A stretch of DNA of 64,000 nt from positions 62,001-126,000 of the forward strand of contig JAJEAR010000039.1 in assembly GCA_022822665.1 (NCBI GenBank), written 5' to 3'. Position numbers and translations under genes: made by a program. The notes under the pieces are model-generated. The model ran no database searches. It was not told where the DNA came from and saw only the letters and a list, made by a program, of their open reading frames with translations. Within the stretch, counting starts at the first letter, position 1. Each line of letters begins with the position of its first letter. Origin of the DNA: Alphaproteobacteria bacterium (GTDB lineage Bacteria; Pseudomonadota; Alphaproteobacteria; Thalassobaculales; Thalassobaculaceae). This document shows positions 52,904 to 62,063 of this stretch, one piece after another.

Positions 52904-54765
52904 GATCTCACCCGGCGGTAGAGCCGGGCGCGACGCGCCTGCAGCAGGGCGAAGGCGACGGCGAACACCCCGATCAATGCCGGCACCGCCCAGATGTTGA
53001 GCACGGTGAGCAGCGCCTTCAGGTCACGGACATCCTTCTCCAGCGCATACCGGACCTCGCGCAGTTCACCGCGAACCTCGAACATCCTGTCGCGTGTCCG
53101 GCGGATCTCGTCCTGCTGTTCGGGGGTCAGCACCAGGTCCTCGCCATCGCGGTAGCCGCGCGTGCTGCTGATCTGGTTCTCGAGCTCCGTCACCGTGCGA
53201 AGCAGCGTGCGCTCCTTCGAGCGGTAGCGGGCCTCCGCCTGCCTCGTCATGGTCTCGAGAACCTCGAACGGACGGTTCGAGATCCCGCGCCCGCGCAACC
53301 CGATCATGGCATCGGAGCCGACGAGCTGCTCGAGCGCATTGATCACGAGGTCGCCGTTGTGGGCGAACGGCACGCTGATGCCGCCCGACGCCGCCGAGCC
53401 CTGGGTCCAGACATCATCGCGCAACATGTCGGAGTCGGCGACCAACAGCAGGGTGAGCGGGTGCCCGGCCTCGGAACGATGCCGCGCTCGCACTGCCTCG
53501 TCGGTAACCGCATCGGGTGGACCGTCCGGAAAGGCGGACCGCACCGGGCCCGAGACGCGGGCGATCAGCGCATGCCCGCTGCCACCCGGCTCGAAGGTTG
53601 CGAGGATCTCGACCGGGTCTGGTGCGTACTCGATACGGGCGAGATCGATCACCTGGGAGTCGGCACTGCTGCTGACCAGCGGCTCGATCCGGGTCGCAGC
53701 GTCCTCGCGGGGAAGGATGTGCCCGCTCGAGCGGAAATGCACCAGCGACAGGTTGGCGGTTACCGGGTCGCCGACGGCCATGCCTTCCGGCCCGGCGGCA
53801 AACCAGACCGGATAGTCGGTCACCGTGGTCCGCCCGCCGCGATCGACCTGGACCTTGACCGCCCCCTTGCGGTCGCCAACCACCTGGCGTGCCGGGATCT
53901 CGACACCCCAGGCGGCCAGCAGCGGGGCCAGGGTTTCGAGGCTGCCGGTTCTCGGCGCCTGTGTCCGGGGCCGGACCAGCGATTCGGCGAACGGATCGAG
54001 GAACGCCAGCACGCGCCCGCCGCGCATCACGAACTGGTCGATGGCGTAGACCGTCGCCTGGTCGAGTTCGCCCGGCTCGGCCAGCCAGACGACGTCGACA
54101 TCATCGTCGATCGCGGAGACCGACCCGAACAGGGTCCGGATCTCGAAGAACCGTTGGGCCGCCTCGAGCACCGCCCAGGGGACCGCCTGTGCGGCCGGGT
54201 TCCCGTTGAGCGGCAGGTCGCCGAGAAGGGCGACGGTGACCTTTCGCGGCCGGGCAAGGTCGTGGACCATGCGGGTGAGGTCGTATTCCAGCAGCTCAGC
54301 GCGTTCCGGCGTGAGGAAGGGAAGATGGTACCGGCCGTTGGTGCTGTTGCTGCCCGCCAAGCCGAGAAAGAACCGGTCCTGGCCCAGCACGTCGGCAAAA
54401 CCCTCGATCCCGTCGGCCAGGGCCATGTCCTCCTCGCGCGAGAACGGCTGCGGGTCGAACCGTTCGACCCTGAGCAGCCCGCCGGACAGGCGCTGGTAAC
54501 GTTCCAGCAGCTCGTCGGCCCGACGCGCCAGCGCCACGTAGTCCGGACCGAGGGCCTCGAGGCCCGAACTCGCGTAGACGCGCACCGTGATCGGCTCGCG
54601 GATCGATGCCAGCACGCTGCGGGTTCCCTCCGAGATCGTGAATAGACCGTCCTCGGTCAGGTCGAGCCGGGTCGATCGCAGCTCGCGGTCCGCCCAGATG
54701 TTGAGTGCAACGAAGAGCACCACGGCGAGTCCGCATCCGAGCAGTGCGCGCAGCCGACGGTTCAT
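52900..54765 (-). CDS. GldG-like ABC transport auxiliary component
   Basis: 621 residues from ATG 54765. N-terminal helix (ALLGCGLAVVLFVALNIWAD) followed by LDLTEDGLFTISEGTRSVLA, the start of the GldG/ABC_transp_aux domain; middle DVVWLAEPGELDQATVYAID and GGRVLAFLDPFAES; a coiled-coil-like stretch near 530-590 and a C-terminal membrane helix. In Bacteroidetes GldA-GldF-GldG is linked to gliding; in proteobacteria similar complexes exist with no motility role known. The gene is in one operon with the permease and ATPase. Confidence 0.9.
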   Translation of the reverse strand: MNRRLRALLGCGLAVVLFVALNIWADRELRSTRLDLTEDGLFTISEGTRSVLASIREPITVRVYASSGLEALGPDYVALARRADELLERYQRLSGGLLRVERFDPQPFSREEDMALADGIEGFADVLGQDRFFLGLAGSNSTNGRYHLPFLTPERAELLEYDLTRMVHDLARPRKVTVALLGDLPLNGNPAAQAVPWAVLEAAQRFFEIRTLFGSVSAIDDDVDVVWLAEPGELDQATVYAIDQFVMRGGRVLAFLDPFAESLVRPRTQAPRTGSLETLAPLLAAWGVEIPARQVVGDRKGAVKVQVDRGGRTTVTDYPVWFAAGPEGMAVGDPVTANLSLVHFRSSGHILPREDAATRIEPLVSSSADSQVIDLARIEYAPDPVEILATFEPGGSGHALIARVSGPVRSAFPDGPPDAVTDEAVRARHRSEAGHPLTLLLVADSDMLRDDVWTQGSAASGGISVPFAHNGDLVINALEQLVGSDAMIGLRGRGISNRPFEVLETMTRQAEARYRSKERTLLRTVTELENQISSTRGYRDGEDLVLTPEQQDEIRRTRDRMFEVRGELREVRYALEKDVRDLKALLTVLNIWAVPALIGVFAVAFALLQARRARLYRRVRS

Positions 54766-54785
54766 GGGTATCACCGGCCGGTCCC

Positions 54786-55517
54786 CTATGGCTTGCGGAA
54801 CTCGAGGATCGCGCAATTCGCCACCAGGCCCAGCACGATCAGCGACACGAAGTAGACCAGGGTCCGCGCATCGATCACGCCCTGGCTGATGGTCTCGAAG
54901 TTGTTGAGCGCGCTCAGCGAGACCACGGTGTCGATCATCCAGCCGGGGGCCCACCCCTCGAAGGCGGTGCGTACGATATCGACCCCGCTCATCATGGCCA
55001 GGAAACACAGGGTCGCCCCGACCACGAAGGCGATCACCTGGTTGCCTGTCATTGCCGAGGCACAGGCGCTGAGCGACAGGAACCCGCCCGCGAGCAGCCA
55101 GCTCGCAAGGTAGGACGCAACGATCACGCCGTTGTCCGGGTTGCCGAGCCAGTTGACCGTGATCCAGACCGGCGCGGTCAGCACCAGTGCCACCCCGGCG
55201 AAGATCCAGGCGGCGAGGAACTTGCCGACCACCGCCTCGGCCGGGGTCACCGGCAGGGTCATCAGGAATTCAATCGTGCCGGTCTTGCGTTCTTCCGCCC
55301 ACAGCCGCATGCCTATCGCCGGCATCAGGAACAGGTACAGCCACGGGTGGAAACGGAAGAAGGCCCCGAGTTCGGCCACGCCGGTCTCGAGCAGGTAGCC
55401 GACCTTGAAGGTCAGCGCACCGGACATCGCCAGGAACACGACGATGAACACGTAGGCGAGCGGTGCGCCGAAGTATGCCGCCAGCTCGCGCCGGGCGATC
55501 ATGGCCACGGTTCTCAC
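54786..55517 (-). CDS. ABC transporter permease (GldF/ABC-2 type)
   Basis: 243 residues, six hydrophobic segments, typical ABC-2 pattern: RRELAAYFGAPLAYVFIVVF, then LPVTPAEAVVGKFLAAW and FMTLP. It overlaps the ATPase gene by four bases (ATGA) and precedes the GldG-like gene by 20 bases. The set transports or extrudes an unknown substrate, perhaps lipid or polysaccharide. Confidence 0.9.
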   Translation of the reverse strand: MRTVAMIARRELAAYFGAPLAYVFIVVFLAMSGALTFKVGYLLETGVAELGAFFRFHPWLYLFLMPAIGMRLWAEERKTGTIEFLMTLPVTPAEAVVGKFLAAWIFAGVALVLTAPVWITVNWLGNPDNGVIVASYLASWLLAGGFLSLSACASAMTGNQVIAFVVGATLCFLAMMSGVDIVRTAFEGWAPGWMIDTVVSLSALNNFETISQGVIDARTLVYFVSLIVLGLVANCAILEFRKP

Positions 55518-56470
55518 GCCACCTCTCCCGCCTGGCGCGTCAGCTGGCGGAACACGTCCTCCATGCGGCCGGGTTCGCGCCAGAACTCGAGAACCGCCAC
55601 TTCCCGGTCGACCAGCGCCCGGTGCAACGGCGCCCTGAGGTCGGCATCATCTCCGCCCATGACCCTGATTTCGGTGTCGTCGCCGGACGGTGCGGGACGG
55701 TCGACGGCAACCAGTCCGGTTACCGTGCCGATTGCGTCCATGGCTCTCGCCGCGTGCTCGCGTGAAACCCTGATGCACATCACGTTGTGCCGGGCGGAAC
55801 GTGCCGCCAGCGCGGCGGGCGCTGCGTCGGCGACGACCCTGCCAGCGGCGATCACCACCGCGCGCGAACACACCGCCTCGACCTCGTCGAGGTTGTGGGT
55901 CGAGACGATCACCGCCTTGCGGCCCGCCATCTCGCGCAGCAGCGCGCGCACCTCGTGTTTCTGGTTCGGGTCGAGGCCGTCTGTGGGTTCATCGAGCACC
56001 AGGACCTCTGGATCGAGCAGGATGGCCTGGGCGAGGCCAACCCGGCGCCTGAACCCCTTCGACAGTGTGCCGATCGGCTGGTGCAGCACGCCGTCGAGCT
56101 GCAGGCGCCGCGCGGCGGCCGCGACCGCATCACGCCGCGCCCGGCCGTCGAGCCGGCGGACCCGCGCCACGAAGTCGAGGAAACCCGACGGCGTCATCTC
56201 GTCGTAGAGCGGTGCTCCCTCGGGCAGGTATCCGAGGCTCCGGCGCGCCGCGAGCGGACTGGCGACGACATCGTGGCCGCACACGCTGGCCGACCCCGAG
56301 GTGGGCACGAGGTAGCCAGCCAGCAGCTTCAGCGTCGTCGACTTGCCGGCCCCGTTGGGCCCGAGAAGCCCGACAACCTCGCCCCGTTCGACCGAGAAAC
56401 TGACGTCGCGCACCGCCTCGATCGGCCCGAACAGCTTGGTCAGCCGGACAATCCGGATCAGTGGCTCCAT
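55514..56470 (-). CDS. ABC transporter ATP-binding protein (GldA-like)
   Basis: 318 residues: Walker A GLLGPNGAGKSTTLKLLAGY (about 35-54), signature LSKGFRRRVGLAQA, Walker B EVLVLDEPTDGLDPNQ and the H-loop STHNLDEVE. The C-terminal part is an accessory domain. First gene of the minus-strand operon ABC ATPase - permease - GldG - DUF4340 - TadA-like. The promoter should lie in 56471-56595. Confidence 0.93.
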   Translation of the reverse strand: MEPLIRIVRLTKLFGPIEAVRDVSFSVERGEVVGLLGPNGAGKSTTLKLLAGYLVPTSGSASVCGHDVVASPLAARRSLGYLPEGAPLYDEMTPSGFLDFVARVRRLDGRARRDAVAAAARRLQLDGVLHQPIGTLSKGFRRRVGLAQAILLDPEVLVLDEPTDGLDPNQKHEVRALLREMAGRKAVIVSTHNLDEVEAVCSRAVVIAAGRVVADAAPAALAARSARHNVMCIRVSREHAARAMDAIGTVTGLVAVDRPAPSGDDTEIRVMGGDDADLRAPLHRALVDREVAVLEFWREPGRMEDVFRQLTRQAGEVA

Positions 56471-56601
56471 TGACTTCCAGGGTACCAGGGGTTTCAGATG
56501 CAGGTGGGATGTAGGCGAGGAACGCGAATTCTACAAGGGCAGACCCGGACTGAATTCCCGCCTCCCGGACCGCAACGCAACCCGATGCCGGGGCCGTGTA
56601 C

Positions 56602-57354
56602 ATGTCATTCGGTTTCGTTGCCCGCTCGATCGCCCGGACATTCAATGCGCATCCGGTCCTCCGCTCGATCGATCTGGAGGTTCCTTCCGGCACCACCACG
56701 GCACTGATCGGCCCGTCGGCGGCCGGCAAGTCGGTGCTGGTGCGCTGCCTGCTCGGGCTGTCGCCTGCCGATGCCGGGCATGTCGAGATCGCGGGCCGCA
56801 GCGAGCCGAGCCTCGCCGGCCACCGCGACCGCATCGGCGTCCTGTTCCAGCGCAACGCGCTGTTCGACAGCATGACGGTGTGCGACAACGTCGCGTTCCG
56901 CCTGGTCGAGTGCGAGGGCTGGCCGCGGCGCCGCGCCCGCGAGCTGGCGCGCGACCTGCTGGCAAGGGTGGGCCTGCCCGGCGCCGTGGCGACGCAGTTC
57001 CCCTCGGAACTTTCCGGCGGCATGCAGAAGCGGGCGGCACTGGCCCGCGCGCTGGTCGGCGACCCCGATCTGCTGATCCTCGATGATCCCACCGCCGGGC
57101 TGGACCCGGTCCGGACCACCGCCATCCTGGACCTGATCGACGCGCACCGCGCGCGCACCGGCGCCACGGTGCTGGCCGTCACCGGGGACATGAAGGTCGC
57201 GCGGCACCGGTTCGACCGCATCGCCCTGCTGCACGACGGTATCATCCGGTGGGCCGGAACCGCCGCGGCGGCGGCTGACAGCACCAACCCGTGGCTCGAG
57301 CAGATGCTGGCGGGGCGCCCCGAGGGCCCGATCCGTTCCCGGGTCAGGGCGTAG
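56602..57354 (+). CDS. ABC transporter ATP-binding protein (MlaF-like), orphan
   Basis: About 250 residues; ATG 56602 or GTG 56596. Walker A GPSAAGKSVLVRCLLG, Q-loop VLFQRNALFDSMTV, signature LSGGMQKRAALARAL, Walker B DLLILDDPTAGLDP. The wording of the Q-loop and the SGGMQKR signature is that of MlaF, which powers phospholipid transfer between membranes. No MlaE permease or MlaD lipid-binding gene follows, unlike normal mla operons, so its partners are elsewhere or lost. Confidence 0.85.
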   Translation: MSFGFVARSIARTFNAHPVLRSIDLEVPSGTTTALIGPSAAGKSVLVRCLLGLSPADAGHVEIAGRSEPSLAGHRDRIGVLFQRNALFDSMTVCDNVAFRLVECEGWPRRRARELARDLLARVGLPGAVATQFPSELSGGMQKRAALARALVGDPDLLILDDPTAGLDPVRTTAILDLIDAHRARTGATVLAVTGDMKVARHRFDRIALLHDGIIRWAGTAAAAADSTNPWLEQMLAGRPEGPIRSRVRA

Positions 57355-57374
57355 CCGATGACGGCGCCGTGATC

Positions 57375-58139
57375 CTAGGCTGCGCGGTCGTTGCGGCCCT
57401 CGGCATACCTGTGAACGGCGCCTGCAAGCGACTCGACCAGGAATTCGCGCCCGGAGACGAGCCGCGGAACCGGCGCGCCGATTCCCAGCGCTATCGGCCG
57501 GGCCGACGACCCGCCGTTCAGTACGGCAGCGACCACACCGGCACCCGGCGTCGCCAGGTTCGAGGTGACGAGCACGCCCTTCTCCCGGTATTCCCGGACA
57601 TGCGCCATCACCTCGCCCGGGTGCACCATGTCTTCCGGGCGATCCGTTTCGGTGTTGACGCGGCGCACCATGAGACCGATGTCGTCATCGGACCGCAGGC
57701 TGGCCAGCACCAGGCCGATCGCGGTGCGGAAGGTCGGTCGCATCATGCCGGGCCGCAGGTGGAACCTGAGACGCTGCGCGGAATTGACCACGTGGATGTA
57801 CTGGGTCTGCACACCGAGCAGCGTGCCCAGCATGACGGTGTCACCGGTGGCAGCATTCAGGTCCCGCATGATGGCAAGCAGCGTGTGCGGCGTCCCGACC
57901 CCGTCCATCATCCAGTTGCCCAGCAGCGCGATGCGGATGCTGGGCAGGTAGGTGCGCGCTTCGGCGTCGTAGTCGACGAATCCCTGGACATGCAGGGTCT
58001 TCATCAGCGTTGACATGCTCGACTGGGGAATTCCCACCAGGCGCACCAGTTCCGATATCCGGAGCGGCCGCTTGACGTCCTCGAAACACTCCAGAATTGC
58101 CATTACCCGCGTTGCCGACTTTACCTGACCTTCGATCAT
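57375..58139 (-). CDS. IclR-family transcriptional regulator
   Basis: 254 residues from ATG 58139 (58187 possible). Winged helix: KRPLRISELVRLVGIPQSSM, STLMKTLHVQGFVDYD; C-terminal IclR effector domain with HLRPGMMRPTFRTAIGLVLA and VREYREKGVLVTSNLATPGA. IclR regulators control catabolic operons in response to aromatic acids or glyoxylate. It is separated by 96 bases from the upstream end of aroE on the same strand and may regulate this cluster. Confidence 0.9.
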   Translation of the reverse strand: MIEGQVKSATRVMAILECFEDVKRPLRISELVRLVGIPQSSMSTLMKTLHVQGFVDYDAEARTYLPSIRIALLGNWMMDGVGTPHTLLAIMRDLNAATGDTVMLGTLLGVQTQYIHVVNSAQRLRFHLRPGMMRPTFRTAIGLVLASLRSDDDIGLMVRRVNTETDRPEDMVHPGEVMAHVREYREKGVLVTSNLATPGAGVVAAVLNGGSSARPIALGIGAPVPRLVSGREFLVESLAGAVHRYAEGRNDRAA

Positions 58140-58235
58140 GACTGTTTCCCGCGCCCGATCCGTACCGGCCGCGATGCTATCCGCCAACAGATATATCAGT
58201 CCATCCCCTATATGATCCGGCCTGCCCGGCGGATC

Positions 58236-59051
58236 CTACGGCAGGGGAAAGTCGTAGCCGAACAGGCGCGCGATGGCAGTGACCTGATGCTGGAACATGG
58301 GGCGGCCATAGTGAACGGCGCAGCCCCTGGCCCTCGCGGCGGCGAGGATCGGTGTCTCGACCGGGTTCATGATGATCTCGGCCACCAGCTGCTCCGGTTC
58401 GAGCAGGTCGGGATCGACCGGCAGTGCGTCACCCGCATCCAGCCCGAGAGAGGTCGTGTTGATCACCAGGTCGAACCCGCGGGGATCGGCGGTCCCGACC
58501 GTGACGGGCCGCCCGGGAATCGCCGCGGTGATCGCCTCGGCGAGTTCCTCCGCCTTCGAGCGGGTCCGGTTCGCGATCACCAGCCGTCCGGCCCCGGCAT
58601 CGACAAGGGTGAACCCGATGGCGCGGGCCGCGCCGCCGGCACCGACCATCAGTATGTCCCGGTCGCGCACCTCGTGGCCGGCGGCGCGCAGCCCGTCGAG
58701 GAACCCCAGCCCGTCGCAGTTGTCACCGATCAGGCGGCGGTCCTCGTCGAAGGCCGCGAAGTTGACGGCCCCGATCAGCCGGCCGAGCCGGCCGATCTCC
58801 TGGCACTGCTCCATCATGGTGACCTTGTGCGGCAGGGTGATCGCCATGCCGCCGAAGTTCGGCAGCGCGCGCAGCCCGGCAATCGTCGTCTCGAGATCGT
58901 CCGGGCGCACGTGCAACGGCACCATGACCGCGTCGACGCCGTGTTTCTCGAACAGCGGATTGAACACCGAGGGTGCGTGGACGTGGCCGATGGGATCGGC
59001 GATGACCCCGAAGACCCGGGTCCTGCCGGTAATGGTCAGACATGCCCGCAC
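58236..59051 (-). CDS. aroE: Shikimate dehydrogenase family protein
   Basis: 271 residues: GVIADPIGHVHAPSVFNPLF at the start, catalytic Lys in MAITLPHKVTMM, GDNCDGLGFLDGL, NADP motif VGAGGAARAIGFTLVDAG and the NRT loop VIANRTRSKAEEL. NCDG in place of the usual NTDG and the NxxxG pattern place it among the shikimate/quinate dehydrogenase-like paralogues. With IclR beside it, a catabolic (quinate/shikimate) role is as likely as biosynthesis. Confidence 0.85.
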   Translation of the reverse strand: MRACLTITGRTRVFGVIADPIGHVHAPSVFNPLFEKHGVDAVMVPLHVRPDDLETTIAGLRALPNFGGMAITLPHKVTMMEQCQEIGRLGRLIGAVNFAAFDEDRRLIGDNCDGLGFLDGLRAAGHEVRDRDILMVGAGGAARAIGFTLVDAGAGRLVIANRTRSKAEELAEAITAAIPGRPVTVGTADPRGFDLVINTTSLGLDAGDALPVDPDLLEPEQLVAEIIMNPVETPILAAARARGCAVHYGRPMFQHQVTAIARLFGYDFPLP

Positions 59052-59380
59052 GTGCCACTCCCCGGTCGCATGCTCGCGCCAAACTGGCGGAGGGATAGCC
59101 GGTGTCCCGTTTGTGGGAATCTACCACGAACCCGGCGGACAGGCAGTTGAAATTTGGACATTACCGTCGCGTGCCTCGCTCGATATCTTGTACCACTTTT
59201 GGCAGAGACAACCTCGCTTCGGAGAAAGCGGAATTCGTGGCATCAAGACACCCTGCACGCCCAAGCTACGGAAAGACCGCAATCTCCGGCACAAGCGGCC
59301 TCTGCCGTTACGGCTTGGCGTCTAAGTGCATGGCATTCTCTTCTCCGTGAACATGTCAAATATGGAAATCGTCCATTTGC
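59052..59380. other. Transition from core to AT-rich DNA
   Basis: About 330 bp. GC content falls across it and no gene is recognisable. It may contain the left end of a small insertion next to tRNA-Ser. Confidence 0.35.
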
Positions 59381-59737
59381 CTATTCTTGGCGTGGCGGTC
59401 CAAGTTGTTCGAGGCCCAAAATCGACGCGAGACCCAAGGATGTATTTGGACCAGATTGACTACCACATGAATTTATAAACTCCCAAAAATTTAGTGGAAG
59501 CCACCCGTCTACAGCATTTGGTTTAATTTCACTGATTATTAACCATTGTTCACGAAAATGTGTCCTTAAAGCAGCTGCTACTTCCTGCGTATTGAGAGAC
59601 GATGAAAAAATTACTGTATACGGAAACGGAGAAATCCAATTATGGATTGCACCAGTACTATTTAACACAGACTGAACATAAATCGGGCTGCATGCCGGTC
59701 CGTAAGACAATATATATGGCCGCATTGGTGTTTTCAT
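59381..59737 (-). CDS. Small AT-rich protein, possibly SinR/Cas2-like fold
   Basis: 118 residues. The order of elements resembles small ferredoxin-like SinR-family (Cas2-like) proteins: a first strand YILSYGPA, helix, then AIHNWISPFPYTVIFSSSLN, a helix EVAAALRTHFREQWLIISE, and a closing GWLPLNFWEFI. Such proteins usually end with GWL followed by W(x)(F/L)(I/L). This is pattern reading only. It starts with overlapping ATGA to the membrane protein upstream. The gene is AT-rich and rare-codon-rich compared with the genome. Confidence 0.45.
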   Translation of the reverse strand: MKTPMRPYILSYGPACSPIYVQSVLNSTGAIHNWISPFPYTVIFSSSLNTQEVAAALRTHFREQWLIISEIKPNAVDGWLPLNFWEFINSCGSQSGPNTSLGLASILGLEQLGPPRQE

Positions 59738-60174
59738 GACCCAATTTCCTTATTCAATTCACCAACAAGTTCTGGATCCCTGTCTTCTTTGCTGTTATTA
59801 ATAAAGTTTGAACTGAGAACCTCATTAGGAAACAAATCTGCCGGTATAGGCCCTGACAATTCCTTTCCTGCAATTACATGCAGTTTAGCAAAGTCATATC
59901 TATACCGTTCAGACTGCAAGCGATCTGGTTCTCTTATTGCAAAATAACAATAGACAAAACAGTACAATAATATCAAAAAAATTCCCAAAACGCCACACGC
60001 AACTCCAAAAATTGGAAACCCATGATATGTTGTTTCATTCCAAAAAAGTGCAGATAGCAGTATAAGTAAAACAGATACATATAGAACGGCAATAAGAGAT
60101 CCCATAACAGTGCCGCGTTTAGCAGTAGTGTTGCCAATACTTTGAAGCATTGTTAGCATATTCTTATGAAGCAT
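59734..60174 (-). CDS. AT-rich two-helix membrane protein of unknown function
   Basis: About 146 residues from ATG 60174 (the frame is open to 60447, but that part is GC-rich and not protein-like). Two hydrophobic helices, MGSLIAVLYVSVLLILLSAL and FGVACGVLGIFLILLYCFVY, are followed by a soluble tail with YRYDFAKLHVIAGKELSGPI and PADLFPNEVLSSNF. It forms a two-gene operon with the small protein that follows. I do not recognise the family. Two-TM proteins paired with a small cytoplasmic partner are common in defence modules, but no link is shown here. Confidence 0.55.
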   Translation of the reverse strand: MLHKNMLTMLQSIGNTTAKRGTVMGSLIAVLYVSVLLILLSALFWNETTYHGFPIFGVACGVLGIFLILLYCFVYCYFAIREPDRLQSERYRYDFAKLHVIAGKELSGPIPADLFPNEVLSSNFINNSKEDRDPELVGELNKEIGS

Positions 60175-60355
60175 CACGCGGCTCGATTTGCCCACGGAGT
60201 TGGAGGGAGTCGCGAACGCCAATAAGAGTGAACTACCAAATCCCAATCTCTGGATGCAACTGGGCAGAGAACAGAAACAGCACCTTCTAATGTCCCACAA
60301 GTGACTGTTGCCCTTTGATGGAGCCTCATGAAACGCAGCCCTTCGAGAAAAAACC

Positions 60356-61744
60356 TCATCGCGCGTTTCCGCTTTCTTCCGTTTCCATGCCAACACCCGT
60401 TTCGTCGACAGTGAGTTCTCTTTCTTGGGCGTTCGTCGCCCGAGCAACCGGCTGGGGCGGCGGCGGCTGCCAAGCCTTCAAGGTCACGGCGACAAGATCG
60501 TAGAACTCCGGAACGATACGCTCCAGGTCCTCAATGAATGCCTTCGGGCCGGAGAACCTCTTCCTGGAGGGCTCCTCGGTCAGCAGGACATCGAAGGAAT
60601 GCGGCAGCAGCGACGGGTTGGACGACTGCAAACGGGTCGGTTCCTCGCGTAACACCGTCACGCTTTCCGAGGTCGGCGCCGCGCGTCCAGGCCAGTAAGC
60701 CTGGATGCGCAGACGGGAATCGTCGGCCTTCAGCATACCAAGCAGCCAGTTGACACGGGCCCTCGTGGACTTCCGGTCCGTACGAGCCTTCAGAGCCATA
60801 GAGACGGCGATCGTCCGCCGGGCGAGGTCCGCCCGGATCGTGATGTCGGACGCGCAGTCCGGCACGCGAAGGACCGACGTCAGCGCCTGGCTCTCGGCGA
60901 ACGTGGCAATGCCGGCCTCAAGACGCAACTTCTGGTCCCCAGCATGCTTGCGCTCGATTTGGACAGTAACCGGCCGGTTGAGGTGGGACGTCATGTGGAG
61001 GCAGAGGTCACGCTCTTCGGCGAACCAACTGGCGACGACATCTTCCATGCCCGGCGTGCTCCTGGTAAGCGTCGCTCCCGTCGAGACGAGATGGACGATG
61101 TTCCGCCATTCGGGGCCCATCTGCGTGAAACGCTCGACGCCGGTGGTTGGGTGGGCGAGATAGTCGTTCAACTGCTTGACCAGAAAGTCCTGCTCGGGAC
61201 TTTCTTCGACGCCTTGGTAGGCCAGGACTTCGCAGCATGTCGCGAGATAAGCCCAGGACCAGTGGTAGAGCCCCACCTTGCCGTTGCCGGTCAACTGCCG
61301 CAGGCGCGGGATCGCTCCTGCGACTGGCGAATGGGTGGGCCGCGCCGCAAAATCGTTCGATATGGTGATGACCGCATCGATCCTCTTTTCGCGGGCGAGC
61401 TTCAGGTAGCGTTCCACCTGGTCCGGGTCGAGCACCGACCGCCCGACCTTGGCCTCGACGAGAGCACTCCAGGTGCTTCGCCCCGTCTCCACAAGGAGAA
61501 GGCCGTCCGGCCGGTCGGAATTTCCCGTCTCCGCGGCGAGCCCGACTTCCGTGTACGCCGAAATCCGCGTGCGCGCGCCCGTCCTCACGCCAACACTCCC
61601 CAGTATCTCGCGGTAGAATCCGGGAACCCGGGCCAAAACAGCGAGCAAGATGGACAGGGTCCTCTCCTCCCGTCTCGTATCAGCCACGACAGGAAAAAGC
61701 CTTGCGGGCGAGCCGCTGGACAGGAAATCGGGAAGGCTGGTCAT
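60356..61744 (-). CDS. PD-(D/E)XK-like nuclease-domain protein of unknown function
   Basis: About 462 residues from ATG 61744. The N-terminal part has SDRPDGLLLVETGRSTWSAL, then VEAKVGRSVLDPDQVERYL: D...(E)xK with a following Q and Y, the core of the restriction-endonuclease fold (D about 98, E-A-K about 117-119). Then IDAVITISNDFAARPTHSPV. The C-terminal half is beta-rich with KARTDRKSTRARVNWLLGML. Looks like the uncharacterised proteins that often lie in defence islands or near phage genes. It is GC-rich, unlike the AT-rich genes beside it. Confidence 0.6.
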   Translation of the reverse strand: MTSLPDFLSSGSPARLFPVVADTRREERTLSILLAVLARVPGFYREILGSVGVRTGARTRISAYTEVGLAAETGNSDRPDGLLLVETGRSTWSALVEAKVGRSVLDPDQVERYLKLAREKRIDAVITISNDFAARPTHSPVAGAIPRLRQLTGNGKVGLYHWSWAYLATCCEVLAYQGVEESPEQDFLVKQLNDYLAHPTTGVERFTQMGPEWRNIVHLVSTGATLTRSTPGMEDVVASWFAEERDLCLHMTSHLNRPVTVQIERKHAGDQKLRLEAGIATFAESQALTSVLRVPDCASDITIRADLARRTIAVSMALKARTDRKSTRARVNWLLGMLKADDSRLRIQAYWPGRAAPTSESVTVLREEPTRLQSSNPSLLPHSFDVLLTEEPSRKRFSGPKAFIEDLERIVPEFYDLVAVTLKAWQPPPPQPVARATNAQERELTVDETGVGMETEESGNAR

Positions 61745-62063
61745 GGGCTTTGCTTTCAGTACACACAATGAGAGGAACTGCAGGGCATCGAGTCCAATGT
61801 ATCCGTGACGCAGACACCTTCGTCCGTCAAGCCGCCCGCGTTCAGCGGGAGGACGGATGAAACGGCAGATTGGCGCCTTGGACAAACGTCCCCCTGAGTC
61901 TCGCCCGGCTCTGGGGAGAGATATTCGCCTATCAGGACGGTTGGGGTGACCTCATCCAATCCGGGTCACTGCAAAACACCGGGAATTGGTATCCGGGAAA
62001 TGAGAATCACGGAATATCGGAGGTCTGTAGAGTACGAGTTTCCCCACAAACGAGCACCGGCTA
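61745..62063. other. Gap between the nuclease-like gene and tRNA-Ser
   Basis: 319 bp, moderately GC-rich, with no gene recognised. This is where a tRNA-integrated element would have its left or right junction. I looked for a repeat of the tRNA 3' end here and in 59.0-61.7 kb and did not find one. Confidence 0.4.

Noticed and set aside
59381-59737. True Cas2 of a CRISPR system
   Set aside because: No cas1, no array and only a loose resemblance in fold order; kept as SinR/Cas2-like with low confidence.
59052-62063. Duplicated tRNA-Ser 3' end (attL/attR) around the small island
   Set aside because: No copy of the T-arm/acceptor sequence was found in the interval by eye.
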